A stretch of DNA of 64,000 nucleotides from Planomicrobium okeanokoites (GCF_003428875.1 NZ_QQRS01000004.1:1-64000), one strand, 5' to 3'; shown: positions 53,698 to 62,900, counted from the stretch's first letter. A program made the numbers and translations. Notes: generated by a model not told the origin, from the sequence alone.

Positions 53698-53765
53698 TCA
53701 AATATCCATTTGATTGTTTTCCTCAGTGTAGCCTTTTCCGCCGTTATAGTCAAACCTCCGTTTGA
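53698..53765 (-). promoter_or_regulatory. cadCA promoter with two CadC-type operators
   Basis: Minus strand promoter TTGACT-17 nt-TACACT (53725-53753). Two copies of TCAAA-N6-TTTGA occur: 53698-53713, just before the start codon, and 53750-53765, over the -35. They are 52 bp apart, five helical turns. Confidence 0.8.
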
Positions 53766-53854
53766 ATGATGAGCGCTTTTTTTGCCAAGAGGAAATTAAG
53801 CTTTTCACGTCGAATAGAGACACTAAGCTTTTCATAAAAGAGGGGGAGACGTCG

Positions 53855-54274
53855 ATGTATCAGAAAATACTTTTAGCGGCAGATGGTTCTGAGCACTCAA
53901 GAAGGGCGGCGGCCGAAGCATTGAAGATGGCGAAGGTGTTCAAAGACGCCTCTGTGACCTTGCTTTATGTAGTCGATTATGAAAAAGCCCGGACGGAAGT
54001 GCAGCACGATAAACACAGCGACGAACCACATCATTACCGACGTCAGCTGCTCTTGCCGCTTGAGGAAATCTTCAGCTCTGCGGGTATACCCTATGAAACC
54101 ACGACCCTTCACGGTACGCCAGGTCCTACAATCATCAAGCACGCCAATGAAAACGATTATGACGTCATCTTCATCGGCAGCCGGGGACTCAATTCATTCC
54201 AGGAAATGGTGCTCGGAAGCGTCAGCCATAAAGTGGCGAAACGCGTCCATGCCCCTGTGGTCATCGTCAAATGA
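53855..54274 (+). CDS. Universal stress protein, UspA family
   Basis: 139 aa. N-terminal KILLAADGSEHSRRAAAEA and ATP-binding GSRGLNSFQEMVLGSVS near the C-terminus, so the nucleotide-binding subclass. ATG at 53855 has GAGGGGGAG upstream; in-frame codons further 5' lie in the cad promoter region. Cytosolic stress protein, precise function unknown. Confidence 0.93.
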   Translation: MYQKILLAADGSEHSRRAAAEALKMAKVFKDASVTLLYVVDYEKARTEVQHDKHSDEPHHYRRQLLLPLEEIFSSAGIPYETTTLHGTPGPTIIKHANENDYDVIFIGSRGLNSFQEMVLGSVSHKVAKRVHAPVVIVK

Positions 54275-54277
54275 AAT

Positions 54278-54320
54278 AAGAGGCTGGAAACAGACGGTAT
54301 CCGTCGGTTTCCAGCCTCTT
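54278..54320. terminator. Bidirectional terminator between usp and crcB
   Basis: AAGAGGCTGGAAAC/GTTTCCAGCCTCTT with inner GACGG/CCGTC, one of the strongest hairpins in the window. Confidence 0.9.
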
Positions 54321-54324
54321 AACG

Positions 54325-54660
54325 TTAAAAAATCATATATCCTGCTACAAACAAACCCAATCCGCCGAGCAGATTTGCAAGCAAGTAAGAAATACCTGCC
54401 AGCCATTTGCCGTCTTCAAAATCCTTTACCGCATCCAGCGCCATCGTCGAGAACGTGGTGAATGCGCCAAGAAATCCGGTCATCCAAAAAACGGACAGAT
54501 TGCCGCTTCCGACAAATGCACCTAAAGCAAATGAACCCAGGATATTCACCAGCAGCGTAGCAATTTTCGGCTGACGCCACCGGGCTTCAGCGACCAGGTA
54601 AAACAGGTAACGGGCCATGGCGCCGAGAAATCCGCCAAGCGCAATTTCAATCCCGCTCAT
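54325..54660 (-). CDS. crcB: Fluoride channel subunit CrcB/FluC, second copy
   Basis: 111 aa, four helices. FluC motifs GGFLGAMARYLFY, LLVNILGSFALG and TGFLGAFTTFSTMA. ATG at 54660 overlaps the stop of the first copy (ATGA). With its partner it likely forms a heterodimeric F- exporter. Confidence 0.93.
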   Translation of the reverse strand: MSGIEIALGGFLGAMARYLFYLVAEARWRQPKIATLLVNILGSFALGAFVGSGNLSVFWMTGFLGAFTTFSTMALDAVKDFEDGKWLAGISYLLANLLGGLGLFVAGYMIF

Positions 54661-55010
54661 CCACTCACCCCTTCCCGCCCAAGCCACAATCCGGCAGCTG
54701 CTGCCGCTGTTGCCGCGATGGTCATTCCGAGACCATATAGAATACCGGTTGCCAGGGAATTCTCAAGCATCCGGAACCAATCATTCGAGAAAGCCGAAAA
54801 AGTCGTAAATGATCCAAGCAGCCCAGTCGAGATGAACAGCCGCAGTTCAGCAGATTTTCCGCTGAGTTTCATGACTGCGAAACCGATCAGAAAACTGCCG
54901 ACGATATTGATGATCCAGAGACTGACAGTGCCCGGAACCGCTGCGTAAATCCAGGCCCGCAGCAAAGAACCCGCCATGCCGCCGAATCCGACCGCTAACA
55001 TCCTTTTCAA
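54657..55010 (-). CDS. crcB: Fluoride channel subunit CrcB/FluC, first copy
   Basis: 117 aa, four helices. GGMAGSLLRAWIY, IINIVGSFLIGF and STGLLGSFTTFSAFS. The frame starts with TTG (55010) after GGGGCG; an ATG three codons later is possible. No fluoride riboswitch fits in the 35 bp upstream. Confidence 0.92.
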   Translation of the reverse strand: MKRMLAVGFGGMAGSLLRAWIYAAVPGTVSLWIINIVGSFLIGFAVMKLSGKSAELRLFISTGLLGSFTTFSAFSNDWFRMLENSLATGILYGLGMTIAATAAAAAGLWLGREGVSG

Positions 55011-55037
55011 ATCAAACGCCCCATATCTTTTTTTCCC

Positions 55038-55066
55038 ATTATAACTTACTCGGCTGTGAGTGTTAA
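55038..55066 (-). promoter_or_regulatory. Sigma-A promoter of the crcB pair
   Basis: Minus strand TTAACA-17 nt-TATAAT. It lies mostly inside the 3' end of the penicillin acylase gene. Confidence 0.68.
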
Positions 55067-57412
55067 GGTCGATCCTTCCGCCGAACCGTCTATCGTTGTC
55101 TCATGGTAATTGCCTTCCGCCCATTTGCCGACTTGATTATGGAAGAAGTCAGATTTCACATGGCCGCTCAGACCCGGCCCTACAATATGGTGTGCACTGG
55201 ATAAATCAGAAAGGTCTGCTACAAATCGCCATGCCGCTCCGTGGTCGACATTGCCCTGTTCATCAAATGCTGCCGCCTGCACGGTGATATTTGAACCGCC
55301 AAGTGCCACCGGATCCGGATTCAGGATACTTTCGAATATAGGAGAAGCTCCTGCGAGCGGATGCGGGAATGTCAATTGATGATACTCTCCCCATTTCCAG
55401 TCTTCCGGGTCTCCCGAAAACTCATCTTCAATTTCCGTTAAGCTTGTTTCCAGCGCATCCGTCAGCCACTTTCCGACGCCGCCATATTCACTGACCCATG
55501 TTCCGTCATTGCCGGCAAACGAGTCGCGCATCATCGCATCCGTAATGTGATTTTTGCCCGGCATCAGCTCATAGACATCCTCCGGGAAGCTGTCTTCCAG
55601 CAACGTATGCGGCAGCTGTTTCATCCATTTATGGAACATCAGCGGCGCCGCCTGATCTGCAGCATCCACCTGGTCCCATTCAGCGAGAATCGCAAGCTCT
55701 TCTTCGTAGTCGTCACTTTCCGCCCTGACTGCTTCGATCATATCCGCCAAAAATTCCTCAGCATAAAGATTTTTCTTATCCATCTGAAGCTCCATCATAT
55801 CTTCAGCCGTTAAATTATCTGATGCCTCCAGCACTTCCGCGATCCGCTTGTAGCGGTAGGGCTGTGCCCAAAAATCAGTGATATGGTATTCATAGGAATC
55901 GTCGACCACTTCATTGTTCGCCGTGGCAATAAAACCGTTTTCCGGATTCACAACAGTCGGCAATTCATCGAATGGCACATAGCCTTCCCAGCCATAATCC
56001 GCGGAATCACCGGGAACCGGCAATTGGCCATCACCTGTTTTACGGATTGGAATGCGTCCGTTCGCTTTATAAGCGATGGTGCCATCCGTTCCCGCAAAAA
56101 CGAAATTCTGGGCAGGCGCCTGGAAATCTTCCAGCGCCGTTTCAAAGTCCTCCCAGTTTGAAGCTTTATTGAAACCCAGGACTGCCTGCAGTTCAAGAGT
56201 CGGTTCAAGGGCCGTCCATTGCATTGAAAACACCGCGCCCGGATCTTCCTCTTCATAGAGCAGTTCAGAAATGACCGGACCATGGCGAGTGACCACCACT
56301 TCAAAATCAACGGTTTCGCCGTCTTTCACTTTGATCGGCTCATCCCTTACTTCCGCCTGCTCCCATTCACCTTCATAACGGAATTGAGTCGGATCTTCCG
56401 GATTCGGCGTTTCGATATAAAGGTCCTGTACATCAGGACCGACATTGGTGACACCCCAGGCGACTTCTTCGTTGTGCCCGAGAATGATGCCGGGCACGCC
56501 AGCGAAAATGACGCCGCTGACATTCTGCTCCGGAGACTGCAAATGCATCTGATACCAGATGGACGGCGTACTTAACCCAAGATGCGGGTCATCTGCCAGG
56601 AGCGGCATGCCGCTTTCCGTCTTATCACCGGAAACGACCCAGTTATTGCTGCCGTTGAATTCATTCGGCACAAGCGAAGCATCGAATTCGCCCGCCACTT
56701 TTACCTGGCTGTTGATATTGGCTTCGATAATTGCCGGTGCATCTTCCGGATAGTCGATAAACAACTCCTTGGCTTTCGCTTCAGGAAATTCACCAAGCGC
56801 CCAGTGTCTTACGGCAAGCGATGACCAATTGCCCCCAAGATCGTAGGCCATGAATTTTCCGATGGCCAGTGAATCGACCGGTGTCCACTCTTCCGGCTCG
56901 TAGCCAAGCAAACTGAATTCATAACTCAGGGTATCTTCTTCCTTTGCTTCATCTATAAAAGCGTTGACTCCTTCTGCAAACCATTCCAGCACTTGCTTCG
57001 ATTCGTCATCGTAGCCTTCCCATGACTTTTCAGCCGCGTCGCGCAAACTGAAAGTCCGGAAAAATTTATCCGTATCGACTGCCGCAGCGCCGACTGCTTC
57101 CGCCAATCTTCCGCTTGCCTGCCGACGTGACAAATCCATCTGGAACAACCGGTCCTGTGCCACGACATAGCCTTGCGCGCGGTACAGGTCTGCATCGGAC
57201 TGCGCTTCGATATGCGGAACACCGATGTCGTCACGGGTAACCGTCACATCTTCATCCAGTACGGAGACGTTTAATTCCCCATTGATCACCGGTTTTGATT
57301 TTCCTATGTAAGCGTTAACATAAATGAGTCCGATAACGGCAATCGCCACCAACACCCCAAGCGTCCCCAACACCCATTTAAGCCATTTTCTCTTTTTCTG
57401 CTTTTTCTCCAT
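55046..57412 (-). CDS. Penicillin acylase family protein (Ntn hydrolase)
   Basis: 788 aa precursor. One N-terminal membrane anchor (~12-32), then alpha-chain region (DDIGVPHIEAQSDADLYRAQGYVVAQDRLFQMDLSRRQ motif blocks), linker, and the beta-chain nucleophile Ser in EFNGSNNWVVSG (~residue 250), where autocleavage occurs in the family. Members cleave penicillins or N-acyl-homoserine lactones; the substrate here is open. ATG at 57412 is better spaced from GGGGGAG than the GTG two codons earlier. Confidence 0.92.
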   Translation of the reverse strand: MEKKQKKRKWLKWVLGTLGVLVAIAVIGLIYVNAYIGKSKPVINGELNVSVLDEDVTVTRDDIGVPHIEAQSDADLYRAQGYVVAQDRLFQMDLSRRQASGRLAEAVGAAAVDTDKFFRTFSLRDAAEKSWEGYDDESKQVLEWFAEGVNAFIDEAKEEDTLSYEFSLLGYEPEEWTPVDSLAIGKFMAYDLGGNWSSLAVRHWALGEFPEAKAKELFIDYPEDAPAIIEANINSQVKVAGEFDASLVPNEFNGSNNWVVSGDKTESGMPLLADDPHLGLSTPSIWYQMHLQSPEQNVSGVIFAGVPGIILGHNEEVAWGVTNVGPDVQDLYIETPNPEDPTQFRYEGEWEQAEVRDEPIKVKDGETVDFEVVVTRHGPVISELLYEEEDPGAVFSMQWTALEPTLELQAVLGFNKASNWEDFETALEDFQAPAQNFVFAGTDGTIAYKANGRIPIRKTGDGQLPVPGDSADYGWEGYVPFDELPTVVNPENGFIATANNEVVDDSYEYHITDFWAQPYRYKRIAEVLEASDNLTAEDMMELQMDKKNLYAEEFLADMIEAVRAESDDYEEELAILAEWDQVDAADQAAPLMFHKWMKQLPHTLLEDSFPEDVYELMPGKNHITDAMMRDSFAGNDGTWVSEYGGVGKWLTDALETSLTEIEDEFSGDPEDWKWGEYHQLTFPHPLAGASPIFESILNPDPVALGGSNITVQAAAFDEQGNVDHGAAWRFVADLSDLSSAHHIVGPGLSGHVKSDFFHNQVGKWAEGNYHETTIDGSAEGSTLTLTAE

Positions 57413-57480
57413 TTCCACTTTCTCCCCCTTTTCGATGTCTTAATTTTATTCGACCATAGCCACGGCAATTCCTTCAATGT

Positions 57481-57506
57481 AAAAAAGCCCGCATATTAGC
57501 GGGCTA
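57481..57506 (-). terminator. Terminator of the antiporter gene
   Basis: AGCCCGC-TAATAT-GCGGGCT followed by T5 on the minus strand, overlapping the stop codon. Confidence 0.9.
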
Positions 57507-58982
57507 GTTTACGATGTCCTCTTCACCAAGAACCATTTTCACTTTTGACACTTGCTTTTTCTCTGTCAGGACATAGAGTACGTCACCGACTTTGAGCTTC
57601 GTTGTGCCGGTTGGCATAACCAGGCGGCCTGAGCGGATGATCGCACTGATCAATGTCTGCTTCGGCAGACCGATCGTCTGCACAAGCTGGCCGGCAAACG
57701 GTGACTTGCTGGTCAATTCAACTTCCAGCATTTCTGCATTCGCTTTATCCATCGACACCAACTCCAGTGAGTGGATGCGTTTGGGCGATGGCCGTCCATT
57801 CAATTTCAATTTATTTGCAAAGAAAGGAATGGTTGAACCTTGCAGCAAAGCGGAGGTTAAAACGATAAAGAACACGACATTGAAGAACAGGAAACTATTT
57901 TCCAGACCGGCAAGCATCGGGAACGTCGCCAACACGATCGGCACCGCACCACGAAGCCCTGCCCAGGACATGAACAATTTTTCATTCAATGAATAATCGA
58001 AGAAAATCGTCGATGCGAAGACAGCGATCGGCCGGGCGATAAAGATCAGCACAAGCGACAGGACAAGTCCTTTCCAAATGAGGTCCCAGTCAGCCAGCTG
58101 GCTTGGGAAAACGAGAAGCCCCAAGATGACGAACATCAGGATCTGCATAAGCCATGCAAGTCCTTCATTGAAACTGATGATCGAATAGCTGTGCGTCAAA
58201 TCGCGCGTTCCGATGACAAGTGCCGCCAGGTAGACCGCCAACAGGCCGCTGCCGCCAAGAATAGCCGTAAAGCTGTAGATGAATATGGCAAAGCCGACAG
58301 ACAGGACAGCATACAGACCTGAAGCATTCAATTTGATGCGATTGATTGTCCACGAAGCGAGCAGACCGAGCCCCACTCCTAAAATCCCGCCGACGCCCAT
58401 TTGCAGCACAAAGCTGCCAAGCATCGTGAAGACAGAGGAGTCAGGCGTCAGGATCAATTGGATAAAGGCGATTGTCAGGAACATCGCCATCGGGTCATTG
58501 GTACCGGATTCCGCTTCCAGAGTCGAAGAAATCCGTCCTTTGATATTCTGCCCCGCCAGAACCGAGAAAACGGCAGCCGCATCGGTCGATCCGACAATCG
58601 AGCCAAGCAGAAGAGCTTCCAGAACGGATATGCCCAAAACATAATAAGCTGCAGCTGCCACTACTGCAGTTGTTATCAGAACGCCAAGCGTGGCCAGGAC
58701 CAAAGATCCGCCAAGCACCGGACGTATATTCTTCCATTGCGTCTGCAGTCCGCCTTCAAACAATATGATGATCAAGGCCACTACACCAACCAATTGCGCA
58801 ACTTCAGCATTGGAGAAATAAATGAGGCCGGAAATATCGCTGCCGAGGATCATTCCGATAATCATGAAGAGAACTAGGGAAGGGACTCCAGCACGTGCTG
58901 AAATTTTTGTCATCAGCACCCCCATTAACAGGAAAGCGCCGCAGATAAGGATGATTCCATTAATTGTATAGTCTATCACCAT
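57504..58982 (-). CDS. CPA1-type cation/proton antiporter with TrkA-C domain (NhaP2-like)
   Basis: 492 aa. About 12-13 membrane helices; ion-site region ESGTNDPMAMF (~residue 158), GLRGAVPIVLA (~residue 345). C-terminal RCK_C/TrkA-C domain (~405-485; ELTSKSPFAGQLVQTIGLP, KVGDVLYVLTEK). NhaP2/CvrA relatives exchange K+ (or Na+) for H+ under alkaline or potassium stress. Start ATG has GGGAG upstream. Confidence 0.9.
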   Translation of the reverse strand: MVIDYTINGIILICGAFLLMGVLMTKISARAGVPSLVLFMIIGMILGSDISGLIYFSNAEVAQLVGVVALIIILFEGGLQTQWKNIRPVLGGSLVLATLGVLITTAVVAAAAYYVLGISVLEALLLGSIVGSTDAAAVFSVLAGQNIKGRISSTLEAESGTNDPMAMFLTIAFIQLILTPDSSVFTMLGSFVLQMGVGGILGVGLGLLASWTINRIKLNASGLYAVLSVGFAIFIYSFTAILGGSGLLAVYLAALVIGTRDLTHSYSIISFNEGLAWLMQILMFVILGLLVFPSQLADWDLIWKGLVLSLVLIFIARPIAVFASTIFFDYSLNEKLFMSWAGLRGAVPIVLATFPMLAGLENSFLFFNVVFFIVLTSALLQGSTIPFFANKLKLNGRPSPKRIHSLELVSMDKANAEMLEVELTSKSPFAGQLVQTIGLPKQTLISAIIRSGRLVMPTGTTKLKVGDVLYVLTEKKQVSKVKMVLGEEDIVN

Positions 58983-59030
58983 CAGCTCCCACGATTATTT
59001 ATTATTCAATTATAGCATGATTTTGCGCCA

Positions 59031-59068
59031 TTAAAAAAACGGGAGCCCCTTATTAAGGGCTTCCCGCT
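59031..59068 (-). terminator. Terminator of murB
   Basis: CGGGAAGCCCTT-AATA-AAGGGGCTCCCG (one bulged pair) followed by seven T on the minus strand. Confidence 0.9.
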
Positions 59069-59074
59069 AATTAT

Positions 59075-59992
59075 TCACACTGTATCGTCGCCGACAATTT
59101 TCACTTCAAGCTCCAAATCGATGCCGAATTTTTCCCGGACAGCCGATTTCACCATTTCAATTGTCTGGATATAATCATTGGCCGTCGCATTGTTTTTATT
59201 GACAATAAACCCTGCGTGCTTGGTCGAAACTTCCGCACCGCCGAATCCTTTGCCTTGTAAACCACTTTCCTGGATCAGCTTGCCCGCAAAATTGCCCGGC
59301 GGACGTTTGAAGACACTTCCGGCTGAAGGGAATTCAAGCGGCTGCTTGGATTCCCGCTGATGCGTCAAATCGGCCATTTTCGCGTCAATGACGTTTTGGT
59401 CCCCTCTTTCAAGACCGAATTCAGCCGACAAAACATAATAGCCTTTTTTCGTTATGACACTCTTGCGGTAATCCAGTTCAAGCTCTTCTTTGGATAGAAG
59501 AAGTTTATCGCCCGTCTTGGTCAGGACGGTCGCCTGAACAATGATGTCTTTGATCTCTCCGCCGTATGCTCCGGCGTTCATCGCCATCGCTCCGCCGACA
59601 GAACCCGGGATCCCGCATGCGAATTCAAAGCCCGTCAACGTGTTCAAAGCAGCGGCTTTAGAAACTTCCTTGATGTTTGCGCCGCCTTGCGCGTAGACAT
59701 TCATACCATCGATGCGGATTTCGTTAAGGCTTTTCAGGTTCAATACAATTCCCCTTACTCCGCCGTCACGTACGACCATGTTCGAGCCATTCCCCAACAA
59801 TAATAGGGGAATATTATTTTCATATGCATATTTCACTGTATAAGCAGTTTCATCTTCGTTTGTAGGTGATACAAAAATATCAGCCGGTCCGCCCATTCTT
59901 GTCAATGTATGGAGATGTAGCGGTTCGTCGATTTTCACGTGGCTGTCCGCCACAAATCGGCGAAGGTCTGATAACCATCTTTCTTTCGTCAT
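59075..59992 (-). CDS. murB: UDP-N-acetylenolpyruvoylglucosamine reductase
   Basis: 305 aa FAD enzyme of peptidoglycan precursor synthesis. FAD-binding LLLGNGSNMVVRDGG, GIPGSVGGAMAMNAGAYGGE, and the catalytic-Ser region PSAGSVFKRPPGNFAG of type II MurB. ATG at 59992 matches the usual family length; a TTG three codons earlier is too close to its site. Confidence 0.96.
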   Translation of the reverse strand: MTKERWLSDLRRFVADSHVKIDEPLHLHTLTRMGGPADIFVSPTNEDETAYTVKYAYENNIPLLLLGNGSNMVVRDGGVRGIVLNLKSLNEIRIDGMNVYAQGGANIKEVSKAAALNTLTGFEFACGIPGSVGGAMAMNAGAYGGEIKDIIVQATVLTKTGDKLLLSKEELELDYRKSVITKKGYYVLSAEFGLERGDQNVIDAKMADLTHQRESKQPLEFPSAGSVFKRPPGNFAGKLIQESGLQGKGFGGAEVSTKHAGFIVNKNNATANDYIQTIEMVKSAVREKFGIDLELEVKIVGDDTV

Positions 59993-60100
59993 TCCAAGCA
60001 AATCCCTTCTAAACGTTTAACTTCTAATAGTATCCGATTTTATTGCCCATTTGACAAGCTTTTATGGTCAGTTACGTTCAAAAGTCCAATAAAATATTTA

Positions 60101-60114
60101 TCTCGAATTCGAGA
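60101..60114. promoter_or_regulatory. MhqR-like operator at yceI
   Basis: Perfect 14-bp palindrome TCTCGAATTCGAGA followed by ATAATTAATTAA. It lies 18 bp upstream of the yceI -35, between yceI and murB, unlike the site at the VOC gene, which is downstream of the promoter. Confidence 0.72.
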
Positions 60115-60132
60115 ATAATTAATTAAAGTATA

Positions 60133-60161
60133 TTGACATCATAGTTTTATTGTTTTATAGT
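60133..60161 (+). promoter_or_regulatory. Sigma-A promoter of yceI
   Basis: TTGACA-17 nt-TATAGT, 35 nt before the start codon; consensus -35. Confidence 0.82.
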
Positions 60162-60196
60162 TTGGTTAGACATAAAAATATTGGAGGAAATCAAAC

Positions 60197-60721
60197 ATGA
60201 AAAAATGGACAGTAGACGCAGCGCATTCAGAAATCGGCTTTTCAGTAAAACACATGATGGTATCAAAAGTGAAAGGCTCTTTCGCATCATATGACGCAAC
60301 AGTTGAAGCCGATGAAACGGATCTTCAAGGCGCATTGATCGATTTCAAAGTCGACGTGGCAAGCATCAATACAAACAACGAAGACCGTGACAACCACTTG
60401 CGTTCGGCGGATTTCTTCGATGCTGAACAGCATCCTCATATCACTTTCAATGCAAACGAAATCGTCAAAAAAGGTGACGACGAGTACGAATTGACAGGCG
60501 ACTTAACGATGAAAGGTGTTACTCGCCCAGCCACTTTTGATGTGGAATACGGCGGCAAAGGCGTTAACCCATGGGGCGTGGAAGTTGTAGCATTCAGCGG
60601 CGAAGGCAAAGTGAACCGCAAAGATTTCGGCCTTACTTGGAACCAGACGCTTGAAACAGGCGGCGTGCTTGTAGGCGAAGACATCAAGATCACGTTGGAA
60701 CTGCAAGCTAATCCAGCATAA
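60197..60721 (+). CDS. YceI family lipocalin-like protein
   Basis: 174 aa. Family motifs WTVDAAHSEIGFSVKHMM at the N-terminus, LRSADFFDAEQHPHITF and LTMKGVTRPATF. No signal peptide, so cytoplasmic, unlike E. coli YceI. Family members bind polyisoprenoids or amides. RBS GGAGG. The quinone-type operator upstream hints at a link with quinone or isoprenoid-quinone stress. Confidence 0.92.
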   Translation: MKKWTVDAAHSEIGFSVKHMMVSKVKGSFASYDATVEADETDLQGALIDFKVDVASINTNNEDRDNHLRSADFFDAEQHPHITFNANEIVKKGDDEYELTGDLTMKGVTRPATFDVEYGGKGVNPWGVEVVAFSGEGKVNRKDFGLTWNQTLETGGVLVGEDIKITLELQANPA

Positions 60722-60737
60722 TTTATAAATCCATAGT

Positions 60738-60772
60738 AAAAGGAGCTGCAGATTTAATTGCAGCTCCTTTTT
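60738..60772. terminator. Terminator of yceI, left copy
   Basis: AAAAGGAGCTGCA/TGCAGCTCCTTTT hairpin after the yceI stop; repeated almost exactly at 61263-61294 beyond the dispersed repeat. Confidence 0.92.
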
Positions 60773-61262
60773 CAGGCTGTCGAGAAACATCAACTTCTTC
60801 AACCATTTCGCTGCAGCCGGACGCGTTCCGCAGGGAGCTGCCTGAGCCTCCTCGTCGCTTTGCGCCTGCGGGGTCTCAGGACTCGCTCTGTTTCCTGCAG
60901 GAAAGACATTGGCCGAAGCTTGCGAGGATAGGTCTTTGCGACGAAGCAGCGAAGCGATGCAGGAGCACATCTTTGCACTTCGCCGGCTGCTGCTACACTT
61001 TATATCTGTACAAGTAAATGAATATATTCTCAGAAAACAAAATTCTCATACCATGTCTTTATAGAAAGCGATTCTGAGATATGAAGCAAAACAGCGAAGA
61101 CTCCCAGGGGATTAGAACCGGAGTTGGCTTTTCAACTCCGGTTCGAACGAAGTGCTGAGATCCACTCGGGCGAAGGGGACCGAGCACGAGTTAGCTCAGC
61201 TCGAGTCCCCAGGAAAGCGGAGCTGTTTTGTGGAATATCGGTTTTCTTTTTCTACAAATATT
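60772..61262 (+). repeat. Dispersed non-coding repeat, copy C
   Basis: About 490 bp. Left terminal sequence TTTTTCAGGCTGTCGAGAAA is identical to that of copy A; the right end is more decayed. The left block has the ~70-bp part missing from B; the AT-rich middle (~61000-61080) is unrelated between copies; the right block contains the GCAAAACAGC/AGCTGTTTTG stem and inner hairpin CCGGAGTTGG/CAACTCCGG. Flanked by two copies of the yceI terminator. No credible gene. Confidence 0.88.
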
Positions 61263-61294
61263 TAAAGGAGCTGCAGATTTCCTGCAGCTCCTTT
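61263..61294. terminator. Second copy of the yceI terminator hairpin
   Basis: AAAGGAGCTGCAGATTT then TGCAGCTCCTTT, nearly identical to 60738-60772 including part of the loop. It can also end the minus-strand oxidoreductase transcript. Confidence 0.88.
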
Positions 61295-61318
61295 CTCACT
61301 TTTTATTTCTATAATTAA

Positions 61319-62860
61319 TTATTCTTCAATCCGCTTCAGCGGTTTGACGGCCGGGCCTTCCAGTACTTCACCTGTGTAAGAGAAGCGCGAGCCGTGGCAC
61401 GGGCAGTCCCATGACCGTTCCGCGTCATTCCATTTCGTTTCACAGCCCATATGGGTACAGGTCGTATCAACAAGATGCAGCTGGCCATATTCATCACGGT
61501 AGCCGCCGGCCGCTCCTTTTGATGTTTTGACGCTTGCCCCTTCCCCTTTCTCAAGGGAGTCGGCCGTCTTCGTCGGGCGCTGCAGCTTGCCTTTGACCAG
61601 TTCTTTCGCAACCGATGCGTTGTCTTTTGCGAAACTTGCCATATCGGCAGGCTTCATCTTAGTGCGGGTCGGATTATATAAAGAGGCGTAGCGGTTTTCA
61701 TTGCCAAGGATCTGATCACTTAACAGCATCCCCGCTAGAGCACCGTGGGCCATTCCCCACTTGTGAAAGCCGGTAGCGACCAGGATCTTCTCATAGCCAA
61801 CCGTACTTGTACCTATATAAGGGACTTTATCAAGCGTCGTCATATCCTGGGCTGACCACCGATATGGAATATTTTCGATGCCGAAATATTCATCTCCCCA
61901 CTCCGCAAGCTTTTGATAATTTTCCAGTGTATCTCCTTTATGCTTGCCCGAGCCATGGTCTTCCCCGCCGATCAGCAAAAACCTTTCTCCGTTGCCATCA
62001 GTTGCATACCGCAGTGAACGGCTCGGCTTATCCGTGCTGATGTACATATGTTTCGGAAGATCGCCTTTTACTTTTGCCGCCACCACATATGAACGTTCTA
62101 CTGACATCCTCGCGAAATACATCCCGTCAGCGTCATTAAATGGATAATGGGTAGCCACAATCACTTTCTCACAGGACAGGTGTGACATGTTTTCCGTTTG
62201 GACTACCGGATCTTGTTTGCTGAGAATTTTTATAGCCCGTGTTTTTTCATAAACCGTGCCGCCGAGCCGTTCAAATTCCTTCACGAGTCCCGCCAGAAAT
62301 TTCACTGGGTGAAATTGGGCCTGGTCGCGCATGACAATCGCTTCTTTGATGTCAAACGGCAACTCTGCTTCCGATTTCGCCAAACCACCGGGCAGTCCAA
62401 GCTGTTCATACGCTTCCGCTTCCTGCTCAATCAATTTGGCTCCGGCTTCCGTATTGGCATAGACAAACGCATCGTGATGCTCGAAGTCACAATCAATACC
62501 AAGTTCTTTTGCCGTGTTTTTGATGAATTCAAGTCCTTCGATGTTGGCATCATAATATTTTTTCGCTTCCACTTCGCCGGACATCTTGATTAAATCAGAA
62601 TAAATCAAGTCATGCTGGGCTGAAATTTTCGCCGTAGTGTAGCCGGTGACGCCGTCAATCAGTTTTCCGGCATCGATCAAGGTCACTTTTTTCCCGGCCT
62701 TTGCCAAGAGATAAGCACTGATGATGCCGGCAATGCCACCGCCGACCACCCCAACTTCCGTCGATTCGTTCTTTTGCAGCTGCGGATAATTCGGTACATC
62801 TTTAAATGCGCGCCAGTAGGATTCTTTCGATTCTGGAATGTTCATGTTTTCATTCGTCAT
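61319..62860 (-). CDS. FAD-dependent oxidoreductase with C-terminal Rieske domain (YhfW-like)
   Basis: 513 aa. N-terminal FAD fold GVVGGGIAGIISAYLLAKAG (~residues 37-56) of the DAO family and C-terminal Rieske [2Fe-2S] motif CTHMGC...CPCHGSRF (~residues 468-492). The same architecture is seen in B. subtilis YhfW. Substrate unknown. The start ATG overlaps the stop of a three-codon frame that sits right after AGGAGG. A SigB-like promoter lies 41 bp upstream. Confidence 0.9.
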   Translation of the reverse strand: MTNENMNIPESKESYWRAFKDVPNYPQLQKNESTEVGVVGGGIAGIISAYLLAKAGKKVTLIDAGKLIDGVTGYTTAKISAQHDLIYSDLIKMSGEVEAKKYYDANIEGLEFIKNTAKELGIDCDFEHHDAFVYANTEAGAKLIEQEAEAYEQLGLPGGLAKSEAELPFDIKEAIVMRDQAQFHPVKFLAGLVKEFERLGGTVYEKTRAIKILSKQDPVVQTENMSHLSCEKVIVATHYPFNDADGMYFARMSVERSYVVAAKVKGDLPKHMYISTDKPSRSLRYATDGNGERFLLIGGEDHGSGKHKGDTLENYQKLAEWGDEYFGIENIPYRWSAQDMTTLDKVPYIGTSTVGYEKILVATGFHKWGMAHGALAGMLLSDQILGNENRYASLYNPTRTKMKPADMASFAKDNASVAKELVKGKLQRPTKTADSLEKGEGASVKTSKGAAGGYRDEYGQLHLVDTTCTHMGCETKWNDAERSWDCPCHGSRFSYTGEVLEGPAVKPLKRIEE

Positions 62861-62900
62861 CGCCGCATGATACCTCCTAATATTTTCATTTACTTCCTAT

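Noticed and set aside
54657..55045. Fluoride riboswitch before the crcB pair
   Set aside because: Only 35 bp separate the crcB start from the acylase stop, and no fluoride-riboswitch core is seen there; a plain promoter is present.
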